Below are positions 40,695-48,863 of a DNA stretch of 64,000 nt, piece by piece. The position numbers were made by a program, and so were the translations under genes. The stretch covers positions 186,001-250,000 of the forward strand of contig NZ_BCFL01000029.1 of assembly GCF_002217755.1 (NCBI RefSeq), written 5' to 3'. The notes under the pieces were generated by a model. That model ran no database searches and was not told the DNA's origin. It saw only the letters and a list, made by a program, of their open reading frames with translations. Within the stretch, counting starts at the first letter, position 1. Every line of letters starts with the position of its first letter. The DNA comes from Streptomyces hyaluromycini. Lineage in GTDB: Bacteria; Actinomycetota; Actinomycetes; Streptomycetales; Streptomycetaceae.

Positions 40695-41897
40695 TCAGCG
40701 GTCGCCGCCGCTCCCCGCGAACGCGAACGCGCCGTCGTCCGCGAAGGCCAGTCCGGCGAAGCGTTCGCCGATACGGCGGTGGGTGGCCGCGTCCGGGTGG
40801 AGTCCGTCGGGCAGCGGCAGCTCGGCGGAGTCGGCTTCGCCGTAGAGGACGCGGCCGTCGAGGTAGTGGAGGTGCGGATCCTCGGCCGCGCGCTGGGCGA
40901 CGATCCGGGACAGCTCGTCCCGGATGACGTTCAGGGTGAGCTTGCCGCTCGCGCGCTCGGCCGGGTCGCCCGCGGCCGTGAAGGCGAGCCGGCCCTCGCC
41001 GAGGGCGCTCAGGTCCATGGCGGTGGGGCCCGGTGTGTCCTCGTGCATCGGGCACAGGATCGGCGACACGACCAGCAGCGGGGTGGCGGGGTGCCCCTCG
41101 CGGACGGTGTCGAGGAAGCCGTGCACGGCGGGACCGAAGGCCCGCAGCCGCATCAGGTCGGTGTTGACGACGTTGATGCCGAGCTTGAGGCTGATCAGGT
41201 CGGCGGGGGCGTCCCGGACGGCGCGGGCGGTGAACGGGTCGAGCAGGGCGCTGCCGCCCAGCCCCAGGTTGACCAGCTCCACGCCGGCGAGCGCGGCCGC
41301 GCGTGCCGGCCAGATGGCGGTGGGGCTCGCGGCGTCGGACCCGTGACTGATGGAACTGCCGTGGTGCAGCCAGACCTTGCGGCCGTGGTCGGGTGCGGCC
41401 GCGAGCGGGGCGTCGGTGCGCAGCGCGACCAGTTCCGTGGTCTCGTTGTGCGGCAGCCAGATCTCGACGACCTTCTCGCGCTCGGGGAGGCCGGCGAAGC
41501 GGAGGGTGCCTACCGGTCCGGGGAGCAGCTCCATGGTCCCGGCGCCCATGTCGACGACCTGCACCCGGCCGCCGGACACACTGCCCCGGCCGGCCAGGGC
41601 GCCGTCGACGAGCAGGTCGTAGACGCCGTCCGGGCGAGGTGGCGCGCCGGCGTAGAGGCGCTTGGTGGGCAGGGTGTCCAGTTCCACGGCGGTGGCGCGG
41701 GTGCGGAACACCAGCCGTACGCCGGAGGGCTGGGACTCGACCATGGCGAGCTGTGGGTCGGCGCACTGGGCGCGGGCCCGGGCCGGGAGCCGGTGCGGCA
41801 GGATGCCGTGCTCCGTCTGCTCCAGGTCGAGGGCGCCGCGCAGGAGATCGGCGGTGATCGGAGTGGTGATCCGGATCCGGCGGGGGTGGGTGTTCAT
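40695..41897 (-). CDS. SGNH/GDSL-family hydrolase
   Basis: 400 residues. The N-terminal beta-sandwich (RLVFRTRATAVELDTL, GVYDLLVDGALAG) resembles a carbohydrate-binding jelly roll. The SGNH hydrolase starts at about 185: KVWLHHGSSISHGSDA (block I, catalytic Ser), VELVNLGLGGSALLDPF (block II, Gly), LKLGINVVN (block III, Asn) and LPDGLHPDAATHRRIGERF (block V, Asp/His). It is likely an esterase or deacetylase acting in the cytosol, as no signal peptide is seen. The downstream gene on the opposite strand ends 11 bp away. The TetR gene 39 bp upstream on the same strand probably forms an operon with it. Confidence 0.9.
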   Translation of the reverse strand: MNTHPRRIRITTPITADLLRGALDLEQTEHGILPHRLPARARAQCADPQLAMVESQPSGVRLVFRTRATAVELDTLPTKRLYAGAPPRPDGVYDLLVDGALAGRGSVSGGRVQVVDMGAGTMELLPGPVGTLRFAGLPEREKVVEIWLPHNETTELVALRTDAPLAAAPDHGRKVWLHHGSSISHGSDAASPTAIWPARAAALAGVELVNLGLGGSALLDPFTARAVRDAPADLISLKLGINVVNTDLMRLRAFGPAVHGFLDTVREGHPATPLLVVSPILCPMHEDTPGPTAMDLSALGEGRLAFTAAGDPAERASGKLTLNVIRDELSRIVAQRAAEDPHLHYLDGRVLYGEADSAELPLPDGLHPDAATHRRIGERFAGLAFADDGAFAFAGSGGDR

Positions 41898-41936
41898 GGC
41901 CTCTGCGTTCCGTACGAGGAATGAAAAGAAGGGGGT

Positions 41937-42509
41937 TCAGGTCGGGGCTGGCCAGTTGCGCAGGAGTGCATCGAGGGCATCAAGGACGCGGGTCCAGGAC
42001 TGCTGGCTGTCGGGGGCGCTGTGGCTGAAGCCGCCGCTCAGTTCGAGGTCGACGTAGCCGTGGAAGACGCTGCCGAGCATCCGGACGGCATGGGTCTCGT
42101 CCGGTTCGGACAGGTCGTAGCCGCGCAGGATCGCCCGGGTCATCTGGGAGTGCCGCACGCCTGCGCTGCCTGCCGCCGTCTGCGGGTCGAGGCGCAGCCG
42201 GGCCGCCGCGTAGCGGCCGGGGTGGGCGCGGGCGTAGTCGCGGTAGACGTCGGCGAACGCGATGAGGGCGTCCTTGCCGGCCCGTCCGGCCAGCGCGTCG
42301 GCGGCCCGGTCGGCGAGCTCCTCCAGCGCCAGCAGCGCGATCCTCGTCTTCAGGTCCTGGGAGCTCTTGACGTGCGAGTACAGGCTCGCGACCTTCACGT
42401 CGAACCGTCTGGCCAGCGCCGAGACGGTCACCTGGTCGAAGCCGACCTCGTCGGCCAGCTCGGCTCCGGCCCGGACCAGTCGTCCCGTGCTCAGTCCCGC
42501 TCGCGCCAC
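41937..42509 (-). CDS. TetR-family regulator (TetR_C_33/WHG type)
   Basis: 190 residues from GTG after GAGGAG. HTH: GRLVRAGAELADEVGFDQVTVSALARRFDVKVASLYSHVKSSQDLKTRIALLALEELADRA. The ligand domain has VYRDYARAHPGRYAAARLRLDP and HAVRMLGSVFHGYVDLELSGGFSHSAPDSQQSWTRVLDALDALL, the TetR_C_33 pattern. It lies upstream of, and in line with, the SGNH hydrolase and divergent from the FBP-domain gene. A perfect 23-bp palindrome in the 79-bp intergenic gap is its likely operator. Confidence 0.9.
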   Translation of the reverse strand: MARAGLSTGRLVRAGAELADEVGFDQVTVSALARRFDVKVASLYSHVKSSQDLKTRIALLALEELADRAADALAGRAGKDALIAFADVYRDYARAHPGRYAAARLRLDPQTAAGSAGVRHSQMTRAILRGYDLSEPDETHAVRMLGSVFHGYVDLELSGGFSHSAPDSQQSWTRVLDALDALLRNWPAPT

Positions 42510-42551
42510 ACCCGCTCCTCGCCTTCACCTCTAACCTGAATCGATTATGCG

Positions 42552-42574
42552 TTTGCCTAAAACCTTTAGGCAAA
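42552..42574. promoter_or_regulatory. Perfect 23-bp TetR operator
   Basis: TTTGCCTAAA-ACC-TTTAGGCAAA: ten-base arms with no mismatch, 15 bp before the FBP-protein start and 43 bp before the TetR start. Such symmetry and the AT-rich arms make a functional operator very likely, controlling both directions. Confidence 0.8.
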
Positions 42575-42588
42575 TTAGCGTGCAGAGC

Positions 42589-43083
42589 ATGCGACAGCTG
42601 ACCGAGCAAGAGATCCGTGCCGCGTTCGTGAACTGCACCAAAGGCGCGGCGAAACGCCTGAACATCCCCCACGACCTGGACGAACGACCATGGGCCGACC
42701 TGGACTACTTCGGCTGGCGCGACCCCCAGGCACCCGATCGCGCCTACCTGGTGGCCGAGCTGGAGGACGGCCGCGCGCGGGCGGTGGCACTGCGCTGCCC
42801 GAGCCCCTCCTCCTGGCAGACCCGGCGCAGCATGTGTTCGATCTGCCTGACCACACACACCGGAGGCGTCTCCCTGATGGTCGCCGCCAAGGCGGGGAAG
42901 GCCGGGCAGCAGGGCAACTCCGTGGGCGCCTACCTCTGCAGCGACCTCGCCTGCTCGCTGTACGTACGGGGCAAGCGGGACGCGGGCGTGGGCGGGCGCA
43001 TGCCGGAGTCGCTCACGCTGGAGGAGAAGACACGGCGGACCGTGACGAACCTCGCCGCGTTCCTGGACAAGGTCACGGCGTGA
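42589..43083 (+). CDS. FBP-domain (EF-G-binding C-terminal zinc-finger) protein
   Basis: 164 residues from ATG (MRQLTEQEIRAAFVNCTKGAAKRLNIP). FBP_C signature: ERPWADLDYFGWRDPQAPDRAYLV, then MCSICLTTHTGGVSLMVAAKAG and NSVGAYLCSDLACSLYVRGKR, giving four Cys (CxxC and CxxxxC) of the treble-clef zinc finger. The family is named after FusB-type proteins that bind elongation factor G and can confer fusidic acid protection. Stand-alone actinobacterial versions are uncharacterised. An upstream in-frame ATG (42547) would place the operator inside the gene, so the later start is preferred. Confidence 0.85.
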   Translation: MRQLTEQEIRAAFVNCTKGAAKRLNIPHDLDERPWADLDYFGWRDPQAPDRAYLVAELEDGRARAVALRCPSPSSWQTRRSMCSICLTTHTGGVSLMVAAKAGKAGQQGNSVGAYLCSDLACSLYVRGKRDAGVGGRMPESLTLEEKTRRTVTNLAAFLDKVTA

Positions 43084-43126
43084 GCCGAGGCGGCGGCGCC
43101 TTTGCCGCCTCACCCGAAGGGCTCCG

Positions 43127-43819
43127 CTAGGGGAAAACCAGCCCCACCCCGTGGGCGAGCTGCGCGGCCGCGTGCCGGAAGAACCGCTCCCGTTCCTCCA
43201 CGACCCCCTTGAACTGGCCGAACAGTTCGAACCCCACCAGCCCGAACAGCTGCGCCCAGGCCGCGACCATGGCCACCGCCACCTCCGGCGGGAGGCCGGG
43301 CACCAGCTCGTCGGCCATCCGGCGGGCCTCGGGGGCGAGCTCGGCGGGTACGGGGGTACGGGCCAGACCACGCCGTTCGAACGCCTCGCGCAGGATCCCG
43401 ATGAGGACCAGGGCCACCCGGGCCGCCGGCGGAATGGTCGTGTCCGGCGCCGAGTAGCCGGGCACCGGCGAGCCGTAGATCAGCGCGTACTCGTGGGGAT
43501 GGGTCAGCGCCCAGCCGCGCACCGCCTCGCACACCACGACCCAGCGCTGCGCCGGGGCCGCGCCGGCGGCAGCGGCGTGCGCGGTCTCGGCGGCCTCGCC
43601 GAGGGAGTCGTAGGCGTCGATGATCAGCGCGGTGAGCAGGTCGTCGCGGCTGGGGAAGTAGCGGTAGAGCGCGGAGGAGACCATGCCGAGTTCGCGCGCG
43701 ACGGCCCGCAGCGACAGCTTGGCCGCGCCCTCGGCCGCGAGCTGTCTGCGCGCCTCGTCCTTGATGGCCGTGGTGACTTCCATCCTGGCTCGCGCGCGGG
43801 CGCCCTGCGGGGTGGTCAT
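43127..43819 (-). CDS. TetR-family regulator (WHG type)
   Basis: 230 residues from ATG (MTTPQGARARARMEVTTAIK). HTH: TAIKDEARRQLAAEGAAKLSLRAVARELGMVSSALYRYFPSRDDLLTALIIDAYDSLGEAA. WHG-type ligand domain: WALTHPHEYALIYGSPVPGYSAPDTTIPPAARVALVLIGILREAF, then AWAQLFGLVGFELFGQFKGVVEERERFFRHAAAQLAHGVGLVF. It is divergent from a deazaflavin-type nitroreductase. The intervening 206 bp carry a remarkable 19-bp-phased array of short palindromes, probably bound by this protein. Confidence 0.9.
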   Translation of the reverse strand: MTTPQGARARARMEVTTAIKDEARRQLAAEGAAKLSLRAVARELGMVSSALYRYFPSRDDLLTALIIDAYDSLGEAAETAHAAAAGAAPAQRWVVVCEAVRGWALTHPHEYALIYGSPVPGYSAPDTTIPPAARVALVLIGILREAFERRGLARTPVPAELAPEARRMADELVPGLPPEVAVAMVAAWAQLFGLVGFELFGQFKGVVEERERFFRHAAAQLAHGVGLVFP

Positions 43820-43843
43820 GGGGAGCAGTTTGCCATGTTTGCA

Positions 43844-44005
43844 GAGCGGTGCACACGCTTTGGAGCAGTGCACTTGATTCGGATCAGCGATCACAGATGA
43901 GAGCGATGCACGCGCACAAGTGCACCGCTCAAAAAGGAGAGCACCGCTCTTGCAGTGGATCACCGATCTCCCCCACACTGTTCCTCAAGCGAGAGCACTG
44001 CTCTC
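43844..44005. promoter_or_regulatory. 19-bp-phased array of palindromic operator units
   Basis: Seven 11-bp elements begin exactly 19 bp apart: GAGCGGTGCAC 43844, GAGCAGTGCAC 43863, GATCAGCGATC 43882, GAGCGATGCAC 43901, GTGCACCGCTC 43920, GAGCACCGCTC 43939, GATCACCGATC 43958. A perfect GAGAGCA-C-TGCTCTC palindrome follows at 43991-44005, off phase by about 3 bp. Each unit approximates the dyad G(A/T)GCAnNGCTC. The array fills the gap between a divergent TetR gene and a nitroreductase gene. It suggests cooperative loading of a TetR dimer on successive sites. Confidence 0.75.
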
Positions 44006-44025
44006 CCAAGCAGGTGGGGGTCATC

Positions 44026-44511
44026 ATGTCGTCGTCACAGTCGCACTCAGAGCCGCAGCCGTCGCCCGAGCCGTACTACGCCAAGGCCAACCCGGTGGCC
44101 GTCCGGATGAACGGCCTCGTCGGGTGGCTCGCCCGGCGCGGGATCAGCCTCGCGGGCAGCGCGGAGCTGTCCGTGCCCGGCCGCAAGAGCGGCAGGATGC
44201 AGCGCGTCCCGGTCAACCCGCACACGTACGACGGCACCCAGTACCTGGTCTCGGCGCGCGGCAACTCCCAGTGGGTGCGGAACATGCGCGTGGCCGGCGG
44301 CGGGGAACTGCGGGTGGGCCGCAAGGTACGGGAGTTCACCGTGGTGGAGCTTCCCGATGCCGAGAAGCTCCCGGTGCTGCGGACCTACCTGGAGAAGTGG
44401 GGCTGGGAGGTCAAGCAGTACTTCCCCGGGGTGACGGCCAGGTCCTCCGACGACGAACTCGTCGCGGCCGGCGCCGACCACCCCGTCTTCCGGGTCACCG
44501 TCACGAAGTGA
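44026..44511 (+). CDS. DDN-type F420-dependent nitroreductase family protein
   Basis: 161 residues from ATG (MSSSQSHSEPQPSPEPYY), GTGGGGG ribosome site. Family landmarks: NGLVGWLARRGISLAGSAELSVPGRKSGRMQRVPVNPHTYDGTQYLVSARGNSQWVRNMRVAGGGELRVGRK (split-barrel with GRKSG and WVRNMRA, the F420/FMN-binding DDN fold). The C-terminal segment is LEKWGWEVKQYFPGV. Members reduce nitroimidazoles, quinones or fatty-acid-like substrates with F420H2. It is probably repressed by the divergent TetR. The 3' end overlaps the convergent FAD reductase by 11 bp. Confidence 0.9.
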   Translation: MSSSQSHSEPQPSPEPYYAKANPVAVRMNGLVGWLARRGISLAGSAELSVPGRKSGRMQRVPVNPHTYDGTQYLVSARGNSQWVRNMRVAGGGELRVGRKVREFTVVELPDAEKLPVLRTYLEKWGWEVKQYFPGVTARSSDDELVAAGADHPVFRVTVTK

Positions 44512-45784
44512 CGGTTTCCTCGTCGGCCTGGTCCTCCGTGGGCGCGGTCTCCTTCGCCGCCGGCTCCGGGCCGAAGGCGGTGAGGGCGCGCTGGGCGAGC
44601 GGGTGCGAGCGGATGAGTTCACCGAGGGAGGTCCGGCCCTGGGTGATCTCCTTGAACGCCCGCCAGGCGGGACGGAACCCGGTCAGGACCGCGTGGAAGA
44701 GCCCGGGACGGCGCTCGAACACCGCGAGCATCCGCTTGCCGACGCTCATCTCGACGCCGAGGCCCGCCTTGATGGCGAAGGCGTAGTTCAGCGCCTGGCG
44801 GCGGGTGTCGACGGCGTCGTGGGCCTCGGCGATCCGCACCGCCCACTCCCCGGCGAGGCGCCCCGAACGCAGCGCGAAGGAGATGCCCTCGCGGGTCCAG
44901 GGTTCGAGCAGGCCCGCCGCGTCACCGCAGACCAGCACCCGGCCCCGGGACAGCGGTGAGTCGTCGGCGCGGCAGCGGGTCAAGTGGCCGGAGGAGATGC
45001 TCGGTTCGAAGCCGGCGAGGCCGAGCCGGGCGATGAAGTCCTCCAGGTACCGCTTGGTGGCGGCGCCTTCGCCGCGCGCCGAGATCACGCCGACCGTCAG
45101 CGTGTCGCCCTTGGGGAAGACCCAGCCGTAACTGCCCGGCATCGGGCCCCAGTCGATGAGGACCCGGCCCTTCCAGTCCTCGGCGACCGTCTCCGGCACC
45201 GGGATCTCCGCCTCCAGGCCGAGGTCCACCTGGTCGACCTTCACCCCGACGTGGGCGCCTATGCGGCTGGCGCTGCCGTCGGCGCCGACCACCGCGCGGG
45301 CCAGCAGGGTCTCGCCGCCCTGGAGCACGACCGCGACCGTCCGCCGGTCCGGGACCGCCGAGCCGTGCTGCTCGACGCGCTGCACGGCCGCGCCCGTGCG
45401 CAGCTCGGCACCCGCCTTCTGGGCGTGCTCGACCAGCTGCTGGTCGAACTCGGGGCGGTTGATCAGCCCGAACATCATCTGCTTGGAGCGCCGGGTGCGG
45501 GTGAACCGTCCGTTGTTGGAGAAGGTGACCGCGTGCACCCGGTCCTTGAGGGGCAGCTCGAAGCCGGGCGGCAGCGCGTCGCGGGACGGGCCGATGATGC
45601 CGCCGCCGCAGGTCTTGTAGCGGGGTAGCTCGGCTTTCTCCAGCAACAGCACGCGCCGTCCCGCGACCGCCGCCGCGTAGGCGGCCGAGGCCCCCGCGGG
45701 TCCCGCGCCCACCACGACGACGTCCCACACCCGCTGCACGTCGTCCGCCTGCACGTCGTCCGCCGAAGAATTCTCGCCGCTCAC
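44501..45784 (-). CDS. Geranylgeranyl-reductase-family FAD-dependent oxidoreductase
   Basis: 427 residues from GTG. FAD-binding fingerprint VWDVVVVGAGPAGASAAYAAAVAGRRVLLLEKAELPRYKTCGGGI, with the PRxKxCGGG motif of the GGR family. Then ARAVVGADGSASRIGAHVGV, PGSYGWVFPKGDTLTVGV and GRVLVCGDAAGLLEPWTREGISFALRSGRLAGEWA (second FAD motif). Family members saturate prenyl chains, including menaquinone side chains (MenJ type) and archaeal lipids. The link with the two polyprenyl synthetases 17 kb away is speculative. The acidic C-tail is variable. Confidence 0.9.
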   Translation of the reverse strand: MSGENSSADDVQADDVQRVWDVVVVGAGPAGASAAYAAAVAGRRVLLLEKAELPRYKTCGGGIIGPSRDALPPGFELPLKDRVHAVTFSNNGRFTRTRRSKQMMFGLINRPEFDQQLVEHAQKAGAELRTGAAVQRVEQHGSAVPDRRTVAVVLQGGETLLARAVVGADGSASRIGAHVGVKVDQVDLGLEAEIPVPETVAEDWKGRVLIDWGPMPGSYGWVFPKGDTLTVGVISARGEGAATKRYLEDFIARLGLAGFEPSISSGHLTRCRADDSPLSRGRVLVCGDAAGLLEPWTREGISFALRSGRLAGEWAVRIAEAHDAVDTRRQALNYAFAIKAGLGVEMSVGKRMLAVFERRPGLFHAVLTGFRPAWRAFKEITQGRTSLGELIRSHPLAQRALTAFGPEPAAKETAPTEDQADEETVTS

Positions 45785-45982
45785 GATGGTCCGCTGCTCC
45801 GATCAAGCCGTAGAAGCCGTATCAAGCCGTCAAGCTGTCAAGCCGTGGGGCAGGCCCCGTCCGTCCGTAGGCCGACACCTGTCACCTGTCCCCCCGCATC
45901 CTACGGCGGAGATCGCCGCAGGCCACTGTGGGAGGATCGGTCCACTCACCAGTTCAACGTCGCACCCACGAGGAGCGTGCCC

Positions 45983-47338
45983 ATGTCGTCCAATCCGGTC
46001 GCCGAGACCGTCGCCGCCCTGCTGCCCAGGGCCAAGGCGGAGCTCGCCGAGCTGGTGGCCTTCAAGTCGGTGGCGGACTTCGCGCAGTTCCCGAAGAGCG
46101 AGAGCGAGGGCGCCGCGAACTGGGTGGCCGACGCGCTGCGCGCCGAGGACTTCACGGACGTCGCCGTACTGGACACCCCGGACGGCACGCAGTCGGTGTA
46201 CGGCTACTTGCCGGGCCCGGCGGGTGCCAAGACGGTCCTGCTGTACGCGCACTACGATGTGCAGCCGCCGCTGGACGAGGCCGCCTGGACCACCCCGCCG
46301 TTCGAGCTGACCGAGCGGGACGGCCGCTGGTACGGGCGCGGTGCCGCCGACTGCAAGGGCGGCGTGATCATGCACCTGCTGGCGTTGCGTGCGCTGAAGG
46401 CGAACGGCGGCGTCCCGGTCAACGTCAAGGTGATCGCCGAGGGCTCGGAGGAGATGGGCACCGGCGGTCTGGAGCGGTACGCCGAGCAGCACCCCGAGCT
46501 GCTGGCCGCGGACGTGATCGTCATCGGTGACGCGGGCAACTTCCGGGTGGGGCTGCCGACGGTGACCACGACTCTGCGGGGCATGACCATGGTCCGCATC
46601 CAGATCGACACGCTGCGGGGCAATCTGCACTCGGGCCAGTTCGGCGGCGCCGCCCCCGACGCCCTGGCCGCGCTGATCCGCGTCCTGGACTCGCTGCGCG
46701 CCGAGGACGGTTCCACGACGGTCGACGGGCTCGCGCCGGAGACGCGCTGGGAGGGTCTGGAGTACGACGAGGAGCAGTTCCGTACCGACGCGAAGGTGCT
46801 GGACGGTGTCGGGCTGATCGGTGACGGTTCGGTCGCGGACCGCATCTGGGCCCGTCCGGCGGTCACGGTGCTCGGCATCGACTGCCCGCCGGTGGTCGGC
46901 GCCACCCCGTCGGTGCAGGCCGCCGCCCGCGCCCTGGTCAGCCTCCGGGTGCCGCCGGGCGTGGACGCGGCCGAGGCGGGCAAGCTGCTCCAGGCCCATC
47001 TGGAGGCGCACACGCCGTGGGGTGCCCGGGTGCGGACCGAGACGGTCGGGCAGGGCCAGCCGTTCCGCGCGGACACCACCAGCCCGGCGTACCGGGCGAT
47101 GGCCGACGCGATGGCGGTCGCCTACCCGGACGAGACGATGCAGTTCGCCGGTCAGGGCGGCTCCATCCCGCTGTGCAACACCCTCGCCGGCCTCTACCCG
47201 CAGGCCGAGTTCCTGCTGATCGGCCTGAGTGAGCCGGAGGCGCAGATCCACGCCGCCAACGAGAGCGTGTCGCCGCAGGAGCTGGAGCGCCTGTCGGTGG
47301 CGGAGGCGCTGTTCCTGCAGAACTACGCGGCGGGCTGA
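45983..47338 (+). CDS. M20-family metallopeptidase (dipeptidase)
   Basis: 451 residues from ATG behind AGGAG. Zinc-site motifs: VLLYAHYDVQPPLDEAAWTTPPF (HxD), WYGRGAADCKGGVIMHLLAL (metal-bridging Asp), IAEGSEEMGTGG (catalytic and ligand Glu) and DVIVIGDAG (Asp). The dimerisation domain has HSGQFGGAAPDALAALIRVLDSL and the last ligand His is in EPEAQIHAANESV. It is a cytosolic dipeptidase or aminoacylase of the M20 clan, 451 residues being the usual length. The peptide ABC transporter downstream would supply substrate, although it is a separate unit. Confidence 0.95.
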   Translation: MSSNPVAETVAALLPRAKAELAELVAFKSVADFAQFPKSESEGAANWVADALRAEDFTDVAVLDTPDGTQSVYGYLPGPAGAKTVLLYAHYDVQPPLDEAAWTTPPFELTERDGRWYGRGAADCKGGVIMHLLALRALKANGGVPVNVKVIAEGSEEMGTGGLERYAEQHPELLAADVIVIGDAGNFRVGLPTVTTTLRGMTMVRIQIDTLRGNLHSGQFGGAAPDALAALIRVLDSLRAEDGSTTVDGLAPETRWEGLEYDEEQFRTDAKVLDGVGLIGDGSVADRIWARPAVTVLGIDCPPVVGATPSVQAAARALVSLRVPPGVDAAEAGKLLQAHLEAHTPWGARVRTETVGQGQPFRADTTSPAYRAMADAMAVAYPDETMQFAGQGGSIPLCNTLAGLYPQAEFLLIGLSEPEAQIHAANESVSPQELERLSVAEALFLQNYAAG

Positions 47339-47435
47339 CGCCCTCGGCCCGGCCGGCGTACGCGGTGGGCTGAATCGCTCTGCCCACAGCGGAGGACCCT
47401 CGTCCGTGGACGAGGGTCCTTCCCGGGGTCGGGAC

Positions 47436-47797
47436 ATGGACGTCATCGAGTTGCTCCCCCGGCTGCACCTGCTGCGCTTCCCGGTGGGTCAGGCCTACCT
47501 CTGGCACGATCCGGACACCGGTGACTCGACCCTGGTCGACACGGGACCGCCCGGCTCGGGCCGGCCGATCGCCGACGCGCTCACCGCACTGGGGCGGTCC
47601 CCCTCGGCGGTACGACGGATCGTCCTCACCCATTTCCACGAGGACCACGTGGGCGGGGCGGCCGAGCCGTCGCGTCCTTCCGGCGGCTGGCCGCCCTGGA
47701 GACGCGGACGGCGTGCTTCGGTCACGGTGATTCGGTGACCGTCGACGCGCCACAGGCGCTGCGGGAATCCGCGGACACCTACGGACCGCGGCGGTGA
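47436..47797 (+). pseudogene. MBL-fold hydrolase, internally deleted and frameshifted
   Basis: Starts ATG (MDVIELLPRLHLLRFPVGQAYLWHD), with TLVDTGPPGSGRPIADAL and LTHFHEDHVGGAAE, the HxHxDH zinc motif of metallo-beta-lactamase-fold enzymes. Right after it, at about 47668, the frame changes to SFRRLAALETRTACFGHGDSVTVDAPQALRESADTYGPRR, the family's C-terminal end with CFGHG. The middle 80 or so residues are gone. It may originally have been about 200 residues. The stop lies 10 bp before the next gene. Confidence 0.8.
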
Positions 47798-47807
47798 CCA
47801 TGGGGGT

Positions 47808-48863
47808 ATGAGCGACACCGCGCGGCGTATCGCCGCCCACACCGGCATCGCGAACTCCCTGTCCCTGCTGAGCGACGTCGGGCTGGCCGAACTGGTCGCG
47901 GGCGGTGAGCCGCTCGATGCCGGGATCGGCGGGAGAGCGGTGCGGCTCGCGGTGGACGGCAGGCCGGTGTTCGTGAAGCGGATCCCCCTGACCGACCGGG
48001 AACGGGAGCCTCGCCACGCCCGCTCCACCGAGAACCTCTTCGGCCTGCCGGCGTACTGCCACTACGGCATCGGCGCGATCGGCAGCCCGGGGTTCGGCGG
48101 CTGGCGGGAGCTGGCCGCGCACCAGGTGACGACCGACTGGGTGCTGGCGGGCCGGTTCCCCGGTTTCCCGCTGCTGCACCACTGGCGGGTGCTGCCCGAC
48201 GTGTCCGTCCCGCTGCCCGGCGAACTGGGGGACGCCGAAAGGGCGGTGGCCTACTGGGGCGACTCCGCGGGCGTACGGGAGCGCATCGACGCACTGCGGG
48301 ACGCCTCCGCGAGCCTCACCCTGTTCCTGGAGCACATCCCGTACACCCTGCACGACTGGCTGGACGCCGAACTGCGCACGGACCGGGCGGACTCGGCCTG
48401 TGCCCTCACGGCCCGAGGGCTGGAGGACATCACCGCGTTCCTCTCGGGCACCGATCTCCTGCACCTCGACGCCCACTTCGGCAACATCCTCACCGACGGC
48501 CGGCAGCTGTACCTCACCGACTTCGGGCTCTCCCTCAGCTCCGGCTTCCGACTGGCCTCCGACGAAGGGGAGTTCTTCGACCGGCACCGGCACTACGACC
48601 GTGTGTACACCGTCTACTATTTGGTGATCTGGCTGGTCACCGCGCTGTACGGCTACCGGGGCGAGGAACGCGCGGAGTTCGTGCGGGCCTGTGCCGGCGG
48701 GGTACGGCCCGAGGGCATCCCCCGGGTCGCCGCCGAACTGCTGTCACGGCACGCCCCGCTCGCCGTCGGCATGGAGGTCTTCTGCCGGCGGCTGGAGCGG
48801 GAGAGCCGGCTGACACCGTTTCCGTACCCGGACGGTCACAGCAACTGCACGCTCTCCGCGTAG
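47808..48863 (+). CDS. Protein-kinase-like/aminoglycoside-phosphotransferase-like protein
   Basis: 351 residues from ATG (MSDTARRIAAHTGIANSLSLL). VRLAVDGRPVFVKRIPLTDRE carries the ATP-binding Lys. LLHLDAHFGNILTDGRQLYLTDFGLSLS is a catalytic loop (HxDxxxxNI) with DFG metal motif. The N-terminal glycine loop is atypical. Composition and length fit the Streptomyces serine/threonine kinase-like group rather than Hanks kinases. It may phosphorylate a small molecule or protein; no neighbour identifies the target. The last 28 bp overlap the convergent dppF-like gene. Confidence 0.8.
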   Translation: MSDTARRIAAHTGIANSLSLLSDVGLAELVAGGEPLDAGIGGRAVRLAVDGRPVFVKRIPLTDREREPRHARSTENLFGLPAYCHYGIGAIGSPGFGGWRELAAHQVTTDWVLAGRFPGFPLLHHWRVLPDVSVPLPGELGDAERAVAYWGDSAGVRERIDALRDASASLTLFLEHIPYTLHDWLDAELRTDRADSACALTARGLEDITAFLSGTDLLHLDAHFGNILTDGRQLYLTDFGLSLSSGFRLASDEGEFFDRHRHYDRVYTVYYLVIWLVTALYGYRGEERAEFVRACAGGVRPEGIPRVAAELLSRHAPLAVGMEVFCRRLERESRLTPFPYPDGHSNCTLSA

